DNA from: Sabethes cyaneus
Lineage: Eukaryota; Arthropoda; Insecta; Diptera; Culicidae
Length of the DNA: 64,000 nt
Assembly: GCF_943734655.1 (NCBI RefSeq)
Contig: NC_071354.1
Span: 47,546,044 to 47,610,043 of the forward strand
Reading direction: 5' to 3'
The notes below the pieces were generated by a model. The model saw nothing but the letters and a program-made list of their open reading frames with translations, searched no databases and had not been told where the DNA came from. Position numbers and translations under genes: made by a program. Positions 46,875 to 58,584 of the stretch are shown here, one piece after another; position 1 is the first letter of the stretch, and each line of letters starts with the position of its first letter.

Positions 46875-47394
46875 CCCTCTAACGGGCAACACCGTAAAAA
46901 CGAGGCGATCAAGCTAATGACTATTTTATCATGAAAGTACATACAAAAAAACCTTAAGTTCTGTTTTTCATGCAAAAATAATAAGAAAAAGTCCAGGTAA
47001 GAAAAAGTCCAATTTCTCTTTTTCTTTTTTCATGTCTAACGCACTGCAAAGATATTTTTTCAATTCAGATATATTACAAAACTAAAATAATGCACGAAAT
47101 TTACTCATAGAAACTTTTTTTAGGTCAATCATTTTGTTCTAGAGGTCCTTTTCCTTCAAAAGTAAAAAAAGGAATATTCGCGCATTCATTATTTTCGGAA
47201 TTTTTCGGAACTTTTGTTTTTGAAAGAAGAGCACTTTTGAAGGCATGGTCAGAATGTTATGATATTAGTATCAAAATGTCAAGAAATCTGTTCTGAACAC
47301 ATTTTGCATATTGCCAATTAAAAACAAATTTCGAATGCGGCTCTAGAGCTTCAAAAGCGAAGGCCGTCTACAGATGGTCTTACCCGTTAGAGGG
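46875..47394. mobile_element. piggyBac-like MITE, 520 bp, TTAA duplication
   Basis: CCCTCTAACGGGCAAC at the left and, reverse-complemented, CCCTCTAACGGGTAAG at the right, each immediately bordered by TTAA (46871-46874 and 47395-47398). CCC-starting inverted ends with TTAA target duplication are diagnostic of piggyBac-type elements. No transposase inside; AT-rich filling. Confidence 0.85.
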
Positions 47395-47398
47395 TTAA

Positions 47399-48117
47399 GT
47401 AGCATGAGGAACCACATATCCTCTGATTAGCACGAATTTTTCCCTGATCGTTCCGTGACAACGAACCTCTTCGATTTTACTTCAAACTGCATTCGGGATA
47501 TTGAACTTAACGCGCAAGTTGATGTACTTATCAGACGTAGAGGCTGCATTCGAGTGAATTATTTGAGAGCTTCACAACGGGTCACGTCACAGTCACGTGG
47601 CTAAAATCATATTTCAACAATGATCGTACCGAATCGCTTAATTCATCTATGGTCGTACCGAACCATATGCAACATTCAACAATGATCGCACCCAGAGCCA
47701 GCGTTACAACGTGCGAGACCCTGTGCAGATTAAGCAGCGAGGCTTTGAGCGGAGGAATTGGATTAAAAAGCTACTGTGGTAATCTAAATAATCATTTTTT
47801 GAGACAAACTTCGATTGCTCTACCCAGTTTACGGACTGCTCATACCCATTGATGGAGTTAAGCTAGATAGTCTTAATCTTGTGCCCCACTTCGGTACTAC
47901 ATGGGTAAAAAAACCAATGACTTTTTAGGATTTGAGCTCCAGAAAGGAAACTTCCGAAGAAGTTATGCCTAGATAAAGCTAGATACTCGTAATTTCAGAG
48001 CACATGCGTTGAACTTTCAAGTTCGGAGATGCAAAAGTAGCAGGTTTCGGAATCATTCGATTGTTTTTAAATGGTAAAAACTACAAGGTATACAGCCCTA
48101 AGGGTTGTACGAAAGGG
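47399..48117 (+). other. Unassigned sequence with satellite block 6
   Basis: Contains a forward fragment of the GGTCGTACCGAACCAT satellite at 47612-47695. It is followed by a GCGAGACCCTGTGC-type repeat word that recurs in related form at about 49729 (GCGAGGCTCTGTTG). Nothing coding recognised. Confidence 0.5.
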
Positions 48118-48798
48118 TGACGTAGGACTATATCAGATCATTAGATCAAAGACTAATGTAAACTGTATTTCTGGCATATGTATGTTTATAAGAATCTGTG
48201 AGCGCCATTAAGAGAAAAAGTAAAATATTCAGATTCAATTCTTTATTGAATGCAATGGTGGCTTTGAAAATACGAGGACGGGGGTTTATAAGTACAACGC
48301 CTGCAACCATTGAGATATTGAGATTTCTTTTAAAAATCAAAAACAAATTCATGCTTCCAAACACCCCCACATGCCAAATTTGGTTCCTTTTGCTTGATTA
48401 ATTCTCGAGTTATGAGGAAATTTGTATAAGAGCCCCCCCCTTCTATAGAGGGGAGGGGTCATAATCCACCATAGAAAAAAATTTTGCCTTCTGAAACCTC
48501 CACATGCCAAATTTGGTTCCATTTGCTTGATTAGTTCTCGAGTTTTGAGGAAATTTGTGTTTCATTTGTGTAGGAGCCCCCCCCCCTCTTACGCCCTCCT
48601 TAAAATTGCTCTCTAACCTACCCATAAAATTGCTGGTCATTTTATCTATCCAACGACACATAAATTGTTCAGTTTCATTCAGTAGTTCAGTAGTTATTGG
48701 CATTTGAAATCTTTCATTCAAACGTTACACTTCTATTTTTGTTTTCACAAAGTGCTACCCAGTCCCAGTATAGTAAACAAAGACGTAGTCCTACGTCA
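48118..48798. mobile_element. TGACGTAGGACTA-TIR element, 681 bp, with Helitron-like filling
   Basis: Perfect 13-bp inverted ends (TGACGTAGGACTA / TAGTCCTACGTCA). The interior (about 48300-48620) holds two units reading CCACATGCCAAATTTGGTTC, CTTGATTARTTCTCGAGTT and a C-run. These are the reverse complement of the Helitron interior at 40440-40500. A longer member of the same TIR family is at 58803-60564. Superfamily not assigned. Confidence 0.75.
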
Positions 48799-48954
48799 AA
48801 AGCGGGAAAGTTTTCAGTTAAGCGTCCCGTGATTCCCGACATTACGAGTTAAATTGAGGATTTGGATAGATAAACTGTTTAACTGTTTAGTCTACAACCC
48901 TGTATTTGATTCCTGTGGGACGTTTTCTTAACAACATAATCTAGGCGGACAGCC

Positions 48955-49570
48955 CATAACGAAGCTGCGATATCTTGTGAAGGAGTGTGTCAGCCACCAG
49001 TGTCCAAATTAAGGGGGAGATCCTTTGATCATCGAAATCATGACCGACGCATCTCTCAATGATGATGTGATTTCTCTGCTCAAAAGCATTGCCTGAATCT
49101 AGTTCATTGTAATGTGTTCGACTCCGTTTTGAAAGAGAGCCGTAATAAATGAAATGAAGGACATGTAATCGAGAGCTCCTTCAATATCAAGCAAAGAACA
49201 AAGTGTCGTTTCCGGATATTTGAGTGATTTCTCAATTGACGTCACCACACAGAGTAGTGTGGTTTCCTTAGATTTGCCATGTTGGTATGTATGTTGATTG
49301 TCATGCAACGGAGAGCTCCATCCCCATCAACTCCATCAACTTAAAAAGCGAAATATGTCCCAAAGCGAAATCGGTTCGGTTGTGAGCTCGGACATTATAA
49401 CGACGTCCAGTTTCTGTAAAAAATTATTGGAATACCATCTGGACCTGGAGATTTCATTGGTTCAAAAGAGCTAAGTGCCCATTTGATCGAAGCCTCCGTG
49501 AACAGTCTGCGTGCAATCTGAGCGGAGTCGTTTGGCACATTATGTAACGATCCATTCTAAAGTAGCGAGG
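48955..49570 (-). pseudogene. LINE reverse transcriptase relic, minus strand
   Basis: On the minus strand: FTEASIKWALSSFEPMKSPG joined to PDGIPIIFY (linker and motif 0), later HDNQHTYQHGKSKETTLL, VVTSIEKSLKYPETTLCSLL followed by DIEGALDYMSF (motif A with DIEGA in place of the DFxKA form), and then a damaged GSPPLIWTLVADTLL (motif B and the following block). The LDIEGAFD signature marks a non-LTR clade different from the Jockey- and RTE-type copies elsewhere in the window; I do not assign it further. The YADD box is not recovered, and stops and frameshifts are present. Confidence 0.75.
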
Positions 49571-49777
49571 CCTAATTTCATCGCTTTTTTCTTAATAAAA
49601 AATGGAAATCATTCAAATATTTCTTAACAACCAAATGCGTTGGATTGTATCTAATGCCAGAGATTGTCCACTAGAATTTTTTTAACATTTTTCTCTAGTC
49701 ATCACCAAGCGCAAGGCCCCTCCGAAGCGCGAGGCTCTGTTGGACCGCACGGGGTTGCAGGCCTAAGGCCGACTCTG

Positions 49778-50000
49778 ATCGTACCGAATTATTTCACTTA
49801 TTGATGGTCGTACCGAACCATGTACTTCACACAATAATGATCGTACCGAATCACTTAATTCATCTATGGTCGCACCGAACCATACGCATCACTCAACAAT
49901 GATCGTATCGAATTATTTCACTTATCGACCGACCGTCGTACCGAACCATTTACTTCATACAATAATAATACAGTCACCGAATCATTTAATTCATATATGG
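49778..50000 (+). repeat. GGTCGTACCGAACCAT satellite, block 7
   Basis: About four forward units (TGATCGTACCGAATYATT, TATGGTCGCACCGAACCAT), diverged at the right end. Confidence 0.8.
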
Positions 50001-50589
50001 CCGGGGTTCTGCCAGAACGAACCAAACGCCAAAAACATTATTTTGAGTAATTTAAACTTTAGCTGTATGGTCCCACCAACTGCTTGCAGCTGATCTAATA
50101 TATAGTTTTATCGCTCACATATCCCAAGCAGGATGTCTTTAAAGCCCTGAGAATATAAATATGAGTAATTCTCGCTGAAACGGGGTCACTACTGACACGA
50201 TGTGTTCAAATATTGGAACTTTTGCGCTTAATTGGTTCAAAATGGTTAAAAAACAAGTATTACACTTTTAATACCTCGAAATAGTGGACCCCCCGTTCGC
50301 TAAAAGGCCTAACAGGTTCAAAAAAAGTTGAATCTTGAGCAAACCTTGAGATCTATATCATGTGATATTTCATAAATTTGCCATGAAACAACTAACAAAT
50401 GGCCCGGTTCTGTAAAGAAGAACAGGGCTTTCAAATGGAGTAAAAAAAATTTTGGTAGCCATCTTGGATTTGGTCGCCATATTGAATTTTATGAAAATAT
50501 CGCCGTTTTCATCATGAGCCCTCAACCGATTTTCATTTTAAGGCCACCACTGGAAAGCTGAGAAAAAATGCTACAAGAAACATTCATAA

Positions 50590-51460
50590 AATTAGGTGTG
50601 CAACGGCATTAACTGAATAAAACAACCAGTTATTTGTAGCAACCAACATACGCTAAATATGAAAAACTTATTTTTAAAGAATTTCCAAAGACAATGCTCT
50701 ATAACTCTGCACTCTATAGAGATTGAAATGTCATTTCTTTAGCAAAATAGTTTATCTTCATATTTTCCATAACTTTGCTGAAGACATCATGTGTCTATCT
50801 ATAAACACAAAAAAATCGATATTCATCGAGCCTTTAGTAAACGCGAAACACGTAAAACGTATGCTTGCCGTACTCTCTTTTGGGTGCTTAGCGACGATTG
50901 GAACCCATACTAGTTTATAGTACTCGACTGAAACTTTAAGATGAAGCACTGATTTCATAAAGCCGCTTGCCTCATTTTACCCCATGGGCTCGTGAAGCAG
51001 TAGAAATTTGATGCTTGAATATGCAATAACTCAGCAAGCAAAGGTCCAAGAGATTTGCGGTCTTCTGCTAAAACGTGTATTATGAGAGATTTGATAGTTG
51101 CCTTGAACATTGTATTCTAGTAAAATGCAACTAAGAAAAGCTAAGTATGAAAACCCAATTTTTAAAGAAGTTTTAAAGAATATCTCCTATAGTTCATCAC
51201 TCGATAAAAATAGAAATTTTATTTTTTCAGCAAAGTTCCTTGTTTTTACAATATTTACAACTTTGCCGAAGAAACTATGTCTATATTTCCTAACACAAAG
51301 AAGTTATTTTTTTATTTTCATTATAGTAAGCGATGACTAACTTTTGACAGTTTTAGATTAAGGGGAACAAAAGTGCTGAAGACCATAAATGATAAAATGA
51401 AATCAAAAGACACTAGGAAAAAGTTCCACTTTTCGACCTTTTGGACTACTATGGTTTGTG
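50590..51460 (+). repeat. R2 repeat, second direct dimer
   Basis: Same two-unit structure as 23630-24510: GAAAAACTTATTTTTAAAGA, CTCTGCACTCTATAGAG, ACTTTGCTGAAGACATCATG, GCGAAACACGTAAAACGTAT, then a second unit ending AAAAGTTCCACTTTTCG. Non-coding, and diverged from the other dimer. Confidence 0.75.
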
Positions 51461-51760
51461 CGTAGTTACGGCTTATAATGATGAAAACTAGAACAAGTAA
51501 CTTTTTTGTGTTAGAAAATATAGATATGATTTCTTCGGCAAAGTTGTAGAAAATATAAAAACAAGCAACTTTGCTGAAGAAATGATATTTCTATCGCTAT
51601 CGGGTACAGAGTAATAGAAGTTTTTTGAAAATTAGTTTTTCTTACTTCGCTTTTGTTAGTTGGTGATTTTCTGGTAAAATCCAATATTCTGCATGTACGT
51701 TTATTGGAAGTAAAACTCCAATCATTTATGCATACATGATCGAAGGGCTTCATTCAATAA
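51110..51760. repeat. R2 inverted pair
   Basis: The second unit of the dimer (51110-51330) faces a reversed copy (about 51500-51670). Shared blocks are TACAACTTTGCCGAAGAAA, AACACAAARAAGTT and, at the outer ends, AAAAGCTAAGTATGAAAA/AAAACYAATTTTTNAA. The spacer is about 170 bp. Transcribed RNA could fold into a long imperfect stem. Confidence 0.7.
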
Positions 51761-54700
51761 TCTAGGATTTTCAATTTCTGAACATACCTTAATAACGTGG
51801 CATTGACATTGATATTATAGTAATCGTTCGTAATGAGGGTTAAAGCGTACTTTCTCACCTGAAAAAGATAAAATAAAATAGATTTAATACCTATTCAAAA
51901 ACGAACGTCGTAAATTAGTTATATTTTTAAAAATAAAGAAAGTTTTTTACGCGTAAATATAAATTTGTTTGCAATTTCCGTCATAATTTTACTATATTAA
52001 AGAGCGTACCCTGCCACTTACAGCACACGACCGACATAAAACCACTTTGGAAAATAATCACCACTAACGTTTGGAAGCAATTCCAGTTGGCTGACCATAT
52101 GTTCGAAGCAGTAATATCTCACAGCCATTTAGTGCACAGCTAATAGGAAAGTACATAAAATATAAATCTAGCTAAATCTTTCCCCCAGTCAAGGACAGAC
52201 ATCGGTACATTCGGCACTTCACAGTGTACAAAGACTGGCTCGAAAGGATCATTTTGATTGCCTGTCCAGTTTTCTCGCCAGCCATCCGCACCACCTACCA
52301 CCTAGCACAGTCCGAGACCATACCGCCCGGACGTCTAGAAAGCAATTGCAATTAATATCGCCTTCACTTTCACACGTCGTTTCTCCCTATCGTTCGTTGA
52401 CAATTGACGTTGAAATCGAAACACATAAGTCGCTAATAAATTGCAAGCCGTCGTCGTCGTCGTCCCCGTCACAGCCTCCAAAGCCATCCCGTCTGCAATC
52501 GAGCCAAGGAGCTAAGGCTCTTATTCAGGGAACGAGAAAACTTTCACAACAACAACGGCCCGTGTGTGCCATGTGCCTGTTCGTGATTGAATCTCGACGA
52601 GCAGCAGCGACGTTAGTTGTTGTTCGGTGGTGACCGCCCCTTCTTGGTTAGGTAATCGTTCCGTACGGATGGATGTGTACGCCTAACCTATGCTGCCGCC
52701 GCCCAAAACGTGCGTGGGTAGCAGCATCCCTTCCGAACTGCTGCTGAACGAACAGCCCGATGTGGATGTGTCCCCTCGAGAAAACAGTTGAATAAATTCC
52801 ATAATTATTCCATTAAAAATGTACCGCCGAACGGAACAGCAGCGTGTGCTTGATTCCGGGAGGGACCAAATTCCGTATCGTTGAATTTGTAGAAATAAAA
52901 TATTTATAACAAACAAACTAATAAGGAAATGAGGAGTTATTCCGATGGTAAAAAGGGTGCAATTATAATTCACCAGTCGACACAGTCTGAATAATCCCTC
53001 CTAAAAAATACTTTTTTCTGTTGATTCTTGTTCTCCATTAAGCATCCCTACATAATTGTACAAAACCTAGGTTTCAAACCTACATTCTTCCCAATGCCCC
53101 AATTGCATCCAATTGGTAGAACTCTAGTTAATCATTTTTATGACAGTACAGAGTGATCGAGGTGCGTCCAATAGAGAAGACATAAAATCTGAAATCTATG
53201 TCGATGATGCTCATTAGTAAGAATTTTTATTTCCGTTTTAATCTGATATTAAAAAAATTAAAATTACTTAAATAACAGACCAATTTGAACTTAAAATTGC
53301 CTGCAATAATTTAAACGTTAGGTAATAATAGTTCCCTCGGCACATGTGGCCTACATAATCGCCGGCTGAACACTGCATCGTCCAGGGGTGTGCCACTTTT
53401 CTGAAGAAAAGAAAAACGGTCAACGTCATTATCAGCACCATTGGCAACCGGCAGCGAGCAGAAGAAGCAAACAAAAAAAATCGACAGTGAAACAGCACCA
53501 ACTGCCATTGCGGAGTCTTCTGCGTGGCCGGATTCGATAATCAACCCGAACAACCGAGAGGCGAACATAAAAACTTCCAACTGTAGTGCGACCCTTTCTG
53601 TCTGCGCGTCTGCACCTTCGCCCACCGTGTGCATATTAGGTCTGTACTATTTTGCGTTCGTTGGTTAGGTTTTTTTCTGTCCCATTCATCTTGGTTGGTA
53701 CGTGAGAGATCACGACGTTGATGGGTACTGTCGCCTTGGTAGCAGACACGTTTGCCCCTTCCACATACCGGCTTGCAAGCTTTTAATTTTCTGCTCAACG
53801 ACCGACCAACAACTATTCGACATCCGCCCGACCGACCGGTAACAATCCAGGAGTCCTCCCATACGAGCAATAGAGCAGACTCGGTTGTGACGACCCATTT
53901 CCATGACTACCAACTAATCTGCCAGGAACACGAATGCAAATTACTACCAAATCCGAACGGTCCTCAAAATTAATGCCATTAAAATGTTTACCTTTCGTCA
54001 ATACGCACACATACACAGGTATGTACGTAAAAATTGGATAAACTCACGTCTTGCTCATTCCGTGTCGTGTCGAACGTGCCCTCTTGTTTGTCCACTTTGC
54101 AAATATTTGATCAATAACAAACAGTCCCTGCCCAAAAAAAGGACACCCCCGCCCGGCCCGGGTCGGTAGAACAGAAAGCGGGTTACACCCTGATGGCATT
54201 GCATTCAATGGCAGCAGCCAACTTTCCTCCATACTATCACAAACGAAAGGAGAGATGTAAAATGTAATAACGAGAAAAACAGTAAACAAACGCACACATC
54301 CTCGGCGGACGAGGGCGAAAAGGCGATCTACACACCCACCAGGCCACCACGACCAGCTTGGTATGCTTATCCTTGCCCGAGAGGAAGGACACCTTACCCA
54401 AAAAAAAATATTTTAACCTAATATCGTATTCTGTAATGATTTCAAACATTTAGTTACTTTTAGGATGTTTAGGATATTTTCAATTCTAAAGCTTGATATA
54501 TCATGATATATTGATATATCATGAAGGTTCCAGTAACTAAAATTGATATTATTTTGACTGTTGTTCCTGCTCGGGAAGTGATAACACATCCGCCGCCGTC
54601 GTCGTTGTTGTCAACGACAGTAGAAACACGGCCTTTCTGGTGCGTTTGCGCAGTAAATCCCGTCAACGGGAACACACCTGCGATAAATAACAATTCGCAC

Positions 54701-54837
54701 ACCGGGCAGGGACGTGAATGGAAATTTCGTGAAATGTTTAAATTTAGTCAACATATTTCTCCCAATTTTTGACTTGGGACTACGTGCAACAGGAATGTAG
54801 GGTGTCAATCCAAAGGTATGATATATCATTCGCTAGG
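51761..54837. other. Unassigned sequence, GC-rich from about 52.2 to 54.4 kb
   Basis: No gene recognised. Notable but unproven is a minus-strand frame at 54044-54295 (83 codons). Its start (MRLFTVFLVITFYISPFVC) resembles a signal peptide, but the rest has no known domain. CGT-rich and CAA-rich patches near 52450 and 52545 resemble insect untranslated exons in composition. A TGATATATCATGA-type palindromic patch is at 54491-54523. Confidence 0.35.
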
Positions 54838-55145
54838 ACATAATGGGTAAAGGGGGTCACGACAGAAAGTCAATCATATCTCGCAAACCATATGATGCAG
54901 ATACTTAGTATCTTCGACAAAGTTTAATGAAATTCAAAGATCTACAACTTTGCCGAACACATGAACATGCTATCTAGTTCCTATAAAAAGTTAATTTTTT
55001 CAAATGTATTATCCCCTTAATATCTAATTGTATGAAAATGTCAACATATACAGAATACTTTTTTAAGGAACTTCTCCGAAGACACCTAAACTCAAAAACG
55101 TCAGGAAAAGCGAGAAAAGACTTTCGACCGCCTTTTTCCAGAATG
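54838..55145. repeat. R2-related repeat
   Basis: Contains CTACAACTTTGCCGAACACA, GTTAATTTTTTCAAATG and the end CCAGAATGGTCCCACTGTG. The last is related to the ACCACTGTGCGG end of the other R2 copies and to the interior of the pogo-like element at 30145. Non-coding. Confidence 0.5.
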
Positions 55146-55155
55146 GTCCCACTGT

Positions 55156-55745
55156 GAGGCGAGTCGAGCAGTCGAATCAAGCAGTCGAGTCAAGCAGTTA
55201 AGTCAAGCAGTTGAGTCGAGCAGTCGAGTCGAACAGTCTAGCAGAGCAGTCAAATCGAGCAGTCTAGTCAAACAGTTGAATCAAGCTGTTCAGTGAAACA
55301 GTTCAGTCGAGCAGTTGAGTTGAGCTGTCAAGTCGAGCAGTTGAATTGAGTAGTCTAGTCAATCAGTCGGGTCGAATAATAAATCGAGCAGCCGATTCGA
55401 ATAGTCGAATCGAGCAATTAATTCAAGCCGTTGAGTCGAGTAGTTCAGTCGAGCAGTTCAGTCGAGTGGTCAAGTCGAGCAGTTGAATAAAGCAGTCCAG
55501 TCGATCAGTTGATCGAGTAGTTCAGTCGAGCAGTTTAATCGAGTAGTCTAGTCGATCAGTTGAATCGAGTAGTTTAGTCGAGCAGATGAATCAAACAGTC
55601 GGATCGAGTAGCAAGTCGAGCATTTTATTCTAATAGCCCTGTCGAGCAGTTGAATCGAGTAGACTTGTCGAGCACATGAATCGAGTAGTTGAGTCGTGCA
55701 GTCGAATCGAACAGTCCAGGCGAACCGCTCAGTTGATCAGAGACC
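55156..55745. repeat. Decamer array (AGTCGAGCAGTTGAATCG)n, about 590 bp
   Basis: Tandem units of about 10 bp (GTCGAGCAGT with variants GTTGAATCGA and GTCTAGTCGA). Often paired into 20-bp super-units. No link with flanking repeats seen. Confidence 0.9.
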
Positions 55746-55796
55746 TGGTATTGGCTACAGACAAGCGTCATATATATAGAAGATAGAAGATAAAAG

Positions 55797-56463
55797 ATAA
55801 GCAATAAATAAATTAATTACGTAAATATAGTTTCAACCTCAATTCCAATTTTACCTTTAATTTCGAGTCTAATTTGAGTCTATTTTCTAGTAAGTATGAT
55901 TTGAAGTATAAATTCAAATCTATCTTCATTTCCAATCACAAGTTCATTTTCAAGTTTAATTTAACGTTTTTAAACCTATTTTAAAACCAACTTTGAAATT
56001 TTATTTAATTCCAATTTCAGCACCGATTTCAGGCCCAATTCCAAGTACAATTTAATGTCCGGTTTTAAGACTGATTTGAAGTCTAATTTGATGTGTAACT
56101 TAAAGTTAAATTTCCAATTTCAATGTCCGATTTTAAAGCCAATTTCATGTTCAAATTAAATCCAATTTAACCTTCGATTCCTCATCCAATTCATCGTCCC
56201 ATTTTCAGCCCGATTACAAGTCCAATTTAGTTCCTCCGATTTTAGGTATGATTTCAAGTGCAATTTAATGCCAAATTAAAGTCTAGTTTCAAGTCGAATT
56301 GCAATTCGAAGTCCAACTGAGGGTCAATTTCAGTGTCCCATTTTAAAGCCAATTTCTAGTCTACTTTTATTCTAATTTCAGCATCGGTTCGAAGTCCAAC
56401 TTCAGGTGCAATTTAAAGCTCCGTTGAGATCCAATTCCATGTCCAATTTTGAATCAAATAAAA
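55797..56463. repeat. 12-bp-type minisatellite, paralogous block A
   Basis: A leader, ATAAGCAATAAATAAATTAA, precedes degenerate CAATTTCAAGTC units. Block B (56815-58200) starts with nearly the same leader (ATAAGCAATAAATGAATTAA) and follows the same order of variant units (CAATCACAAGTT, TTAGTTCCTCCGATTTTAG, GTGTCCCATTTTAAAGCCAA). The two are therefore a large-scale duplication, not just similar arrays. Confidence 0.8.
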
Positions 56464-56808
56464 TCAATTGTCTGTGGGCTCTACAGCCTGAAAAACTTGA
56501 AAACAAAGTGTACGAATTGAGTTAACGCTTCTAGCATGAAATAGAAATGGAAATTCAAACAGCGGAATTTCCGAAAATCGGCCAAAAAAATTTCTTTCGT
56601 TTTTGTCTTTTTTCGTAAATTTTTCCATGGAAAATAATAACGTATACCTATATTAAAAGCAAGAATAGATTTGGTTTTCACGTTTAAACTTTAAATAAAA
56701 AAGACCTAAAATCCTTTTTTTTGCTCAATAAAAATTCTCCTTGTTTTTTTTCGCTCCGCCCCCTTCAGTGGCCCAACACCGAAGGAACAAAAACTTTTTA
56801 AAATATTT
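56464..56808. mobile_element. AGGCCAT-family copy, about 345 bp, between minisatellite blocks
   Basis: Contains TCTGTGGGCTCTACAGCCT, GTTAACGCTTCTAGCATGAA and CAAGAATAGATTTGGTTTTC, and ends AAAAATATTTTTAATGGCCT-like. This matches one half of the 853-bp element at 21181 and the copy at 63695. Only one terminal repeat is clear. Confidence 0.65.
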
Positions 56809-56814
56809 TTAATG

Positions 56815-58200
56815 GCCTAATAAGCAATAAATGAATTAATTACATAAAAATAGATTCAACCCCAAGTCGAATTTTCACCCTAATTTTGGGTCCAATTAAA
56901 GTTTATTTTCAAGTTTGAAGTTTAAATTCAAATTTATTTCCATGCCCAATCACAAGTTTAATTTATTGTCCCATTTTGAAACCAACTTCAAATTTAATTT
57001 TATTCTAATTTCACCTCCGATTTCAAACCCAATTTCAAGTGCAATATACTGTCCAATTTTACTGCCAATTTGAAGTCTGATTTCAATGTTCAATGTCCGA
57101 TTTTAAAGTCAATGTTATGTTTAATTTAAAACCAATTTCACCTTCGATCCCCAATCCAGTTTAATGTCTCATTTTAGGCCCGATTTCAAGTCTAATTTGG
57201 TTCCTCCGATTTTAGATACAACTTTAGGTGGAATATAAAACCAAATTCAAGTCTAGTTTCAAGTCGTTCATTTCGGAGTCCAATTGAAGGCCAATTTCAG
57301 TGTCCCATTTTAAAGCCAAAAGACTAGTCTAGCTTTATTTCGGTTTCAAGTCCGATTCCAGGCGCAATTCAAAATTGCATTGAGGTTTAATTTTAAATTC
57401 AATTTCAAGCCTGATTTCGAATCAAACTTCAAGTTCCATTTGAAAGTCATATTTAAGTCCGATTTCTTGTCCATATTAATGTCCCATTTTAGGTCTAATT
57501 TCGAATTTAGTTTCAATTTTACCTCCGAATTCAGATCTAATTTCCAGTGCAATTTAATGTCCGATTTTAAGACCAATTACAAATCTAATTCCACGTGCGA
57601 TTTGAAGTCCAATTGAGTTCCATTTTCAATGTCCCATTTTAAAGCCAAATTCTTGTCTAGTCAAATTTCAATTCCAACACTGATTTCAAACCCTTTTGAA
57701 ATCAAATTTCAAGCACATTTTACGTCCAATCTCCAAAGTCTAATTTAATTCCAATTTTCTCTCCGATCTCAAGTTCAATTTAGGACTAATTTCAAGCCCA
57801 ATATAATGTCCCATTTTAAGTACAATTTCATGTCCGCTTTAATTCCAATTTTGAAGTCCAATATCAAGATTAATTTCAAGTGGAATTTCAAGCACAATTT
57901 GGAAACTCGATTGTGGTCTAATTTTATGTCCCATTTCAAAGTTAATGCCAAGCCAAATTTAATTCCATTTTCAACTCCGATTTAAACTCTAATTTCAAAT
58001 TCACTTTTGAGTTGATATCAGACTCAAATTTTATTCCAATTTCAGTCCAATTTTAGATCAAATTTATTTTTAATGATCAATCTGATTTCAAATTCAATTT
58101 CAAATCCAAATCATCCTTGAGTTGAAGTTCAATTTCTAATCTAATTTAATTCCAATTTATGTTCGACTCAAAGTCCAATTACTTTTCCTTTTTCAAGTCC
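56815..58200. repeat. 12-bp-type minisatellite, paralogous block B
   Basis: About 1.4 kb of CAATTTCAAGTC-type units; the first ~500 bp parallels block A. The frame stays open on both strands for up to 78 codons because the period is a multiple of three (Leu/Lys/Asp/Asn-rich one way, Phe/Ser/Asn/Lys-rich the other). Confidence 0.85.
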
Positions 58201-58311
58201 TATTTTATTGTGATGATGGAAATCTCCAAAGAAATGTCGGAAATTATATTCTGTTATACAAAATTTTTTTGTAATATTTTTTTTCGTGTTTGTCAATTTC
58301 TAATCTTTTAA

Positions 58312-58584
58312 TGCAAAAATCAAGAGCAACATGTGAAAAAGGTCTATGTGCAAATGAGAGATTCTCTTCGTGTCTCCTCTTTTCCGTTTATCACGGCGTT
58401 GCAAATGCACTTGAACGGATTAGTTCTGCATGAAACGGTTGCTGGCGTTATCTGCTAGCTATTGGTAACGAAAAATTGCATCGGAATGCATTCATGTCGC
58501 GGTGGTAAACGCAAGAGAGGAGACACAAAGAGAATCCTTCATTTGCACTTAGGCCCTTTTCACATGTTGCGCGAAAAATTTTCA
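58312..58584. mobile_element. Hairpin MITE, related to 28432-28696
   Basis: Left arm AGCAACATGTGAAAAAGG, TGTGCAAATGAGAGATTCTC, GTGTCTCCTCTTTT. Right arm, reverse-complemented: GCGCAACATGTGAAAAGGGC, GTGCAAATGAAGGATTCTC, GTGTCTCCTCTCTTGCG. Shares GAGATTCTCTTNGTG...TCCTCTTTTCCGTTTATCACGG-type order with the copy in the LINE. No transposase. Confidence 0.8.

Noticed and set aside
55156..55745. CRISPR-like array
   Set aside because: Repeats are about 10 bp, contiguous and degenerate, with no spacers; the genome looks eukaryotic.
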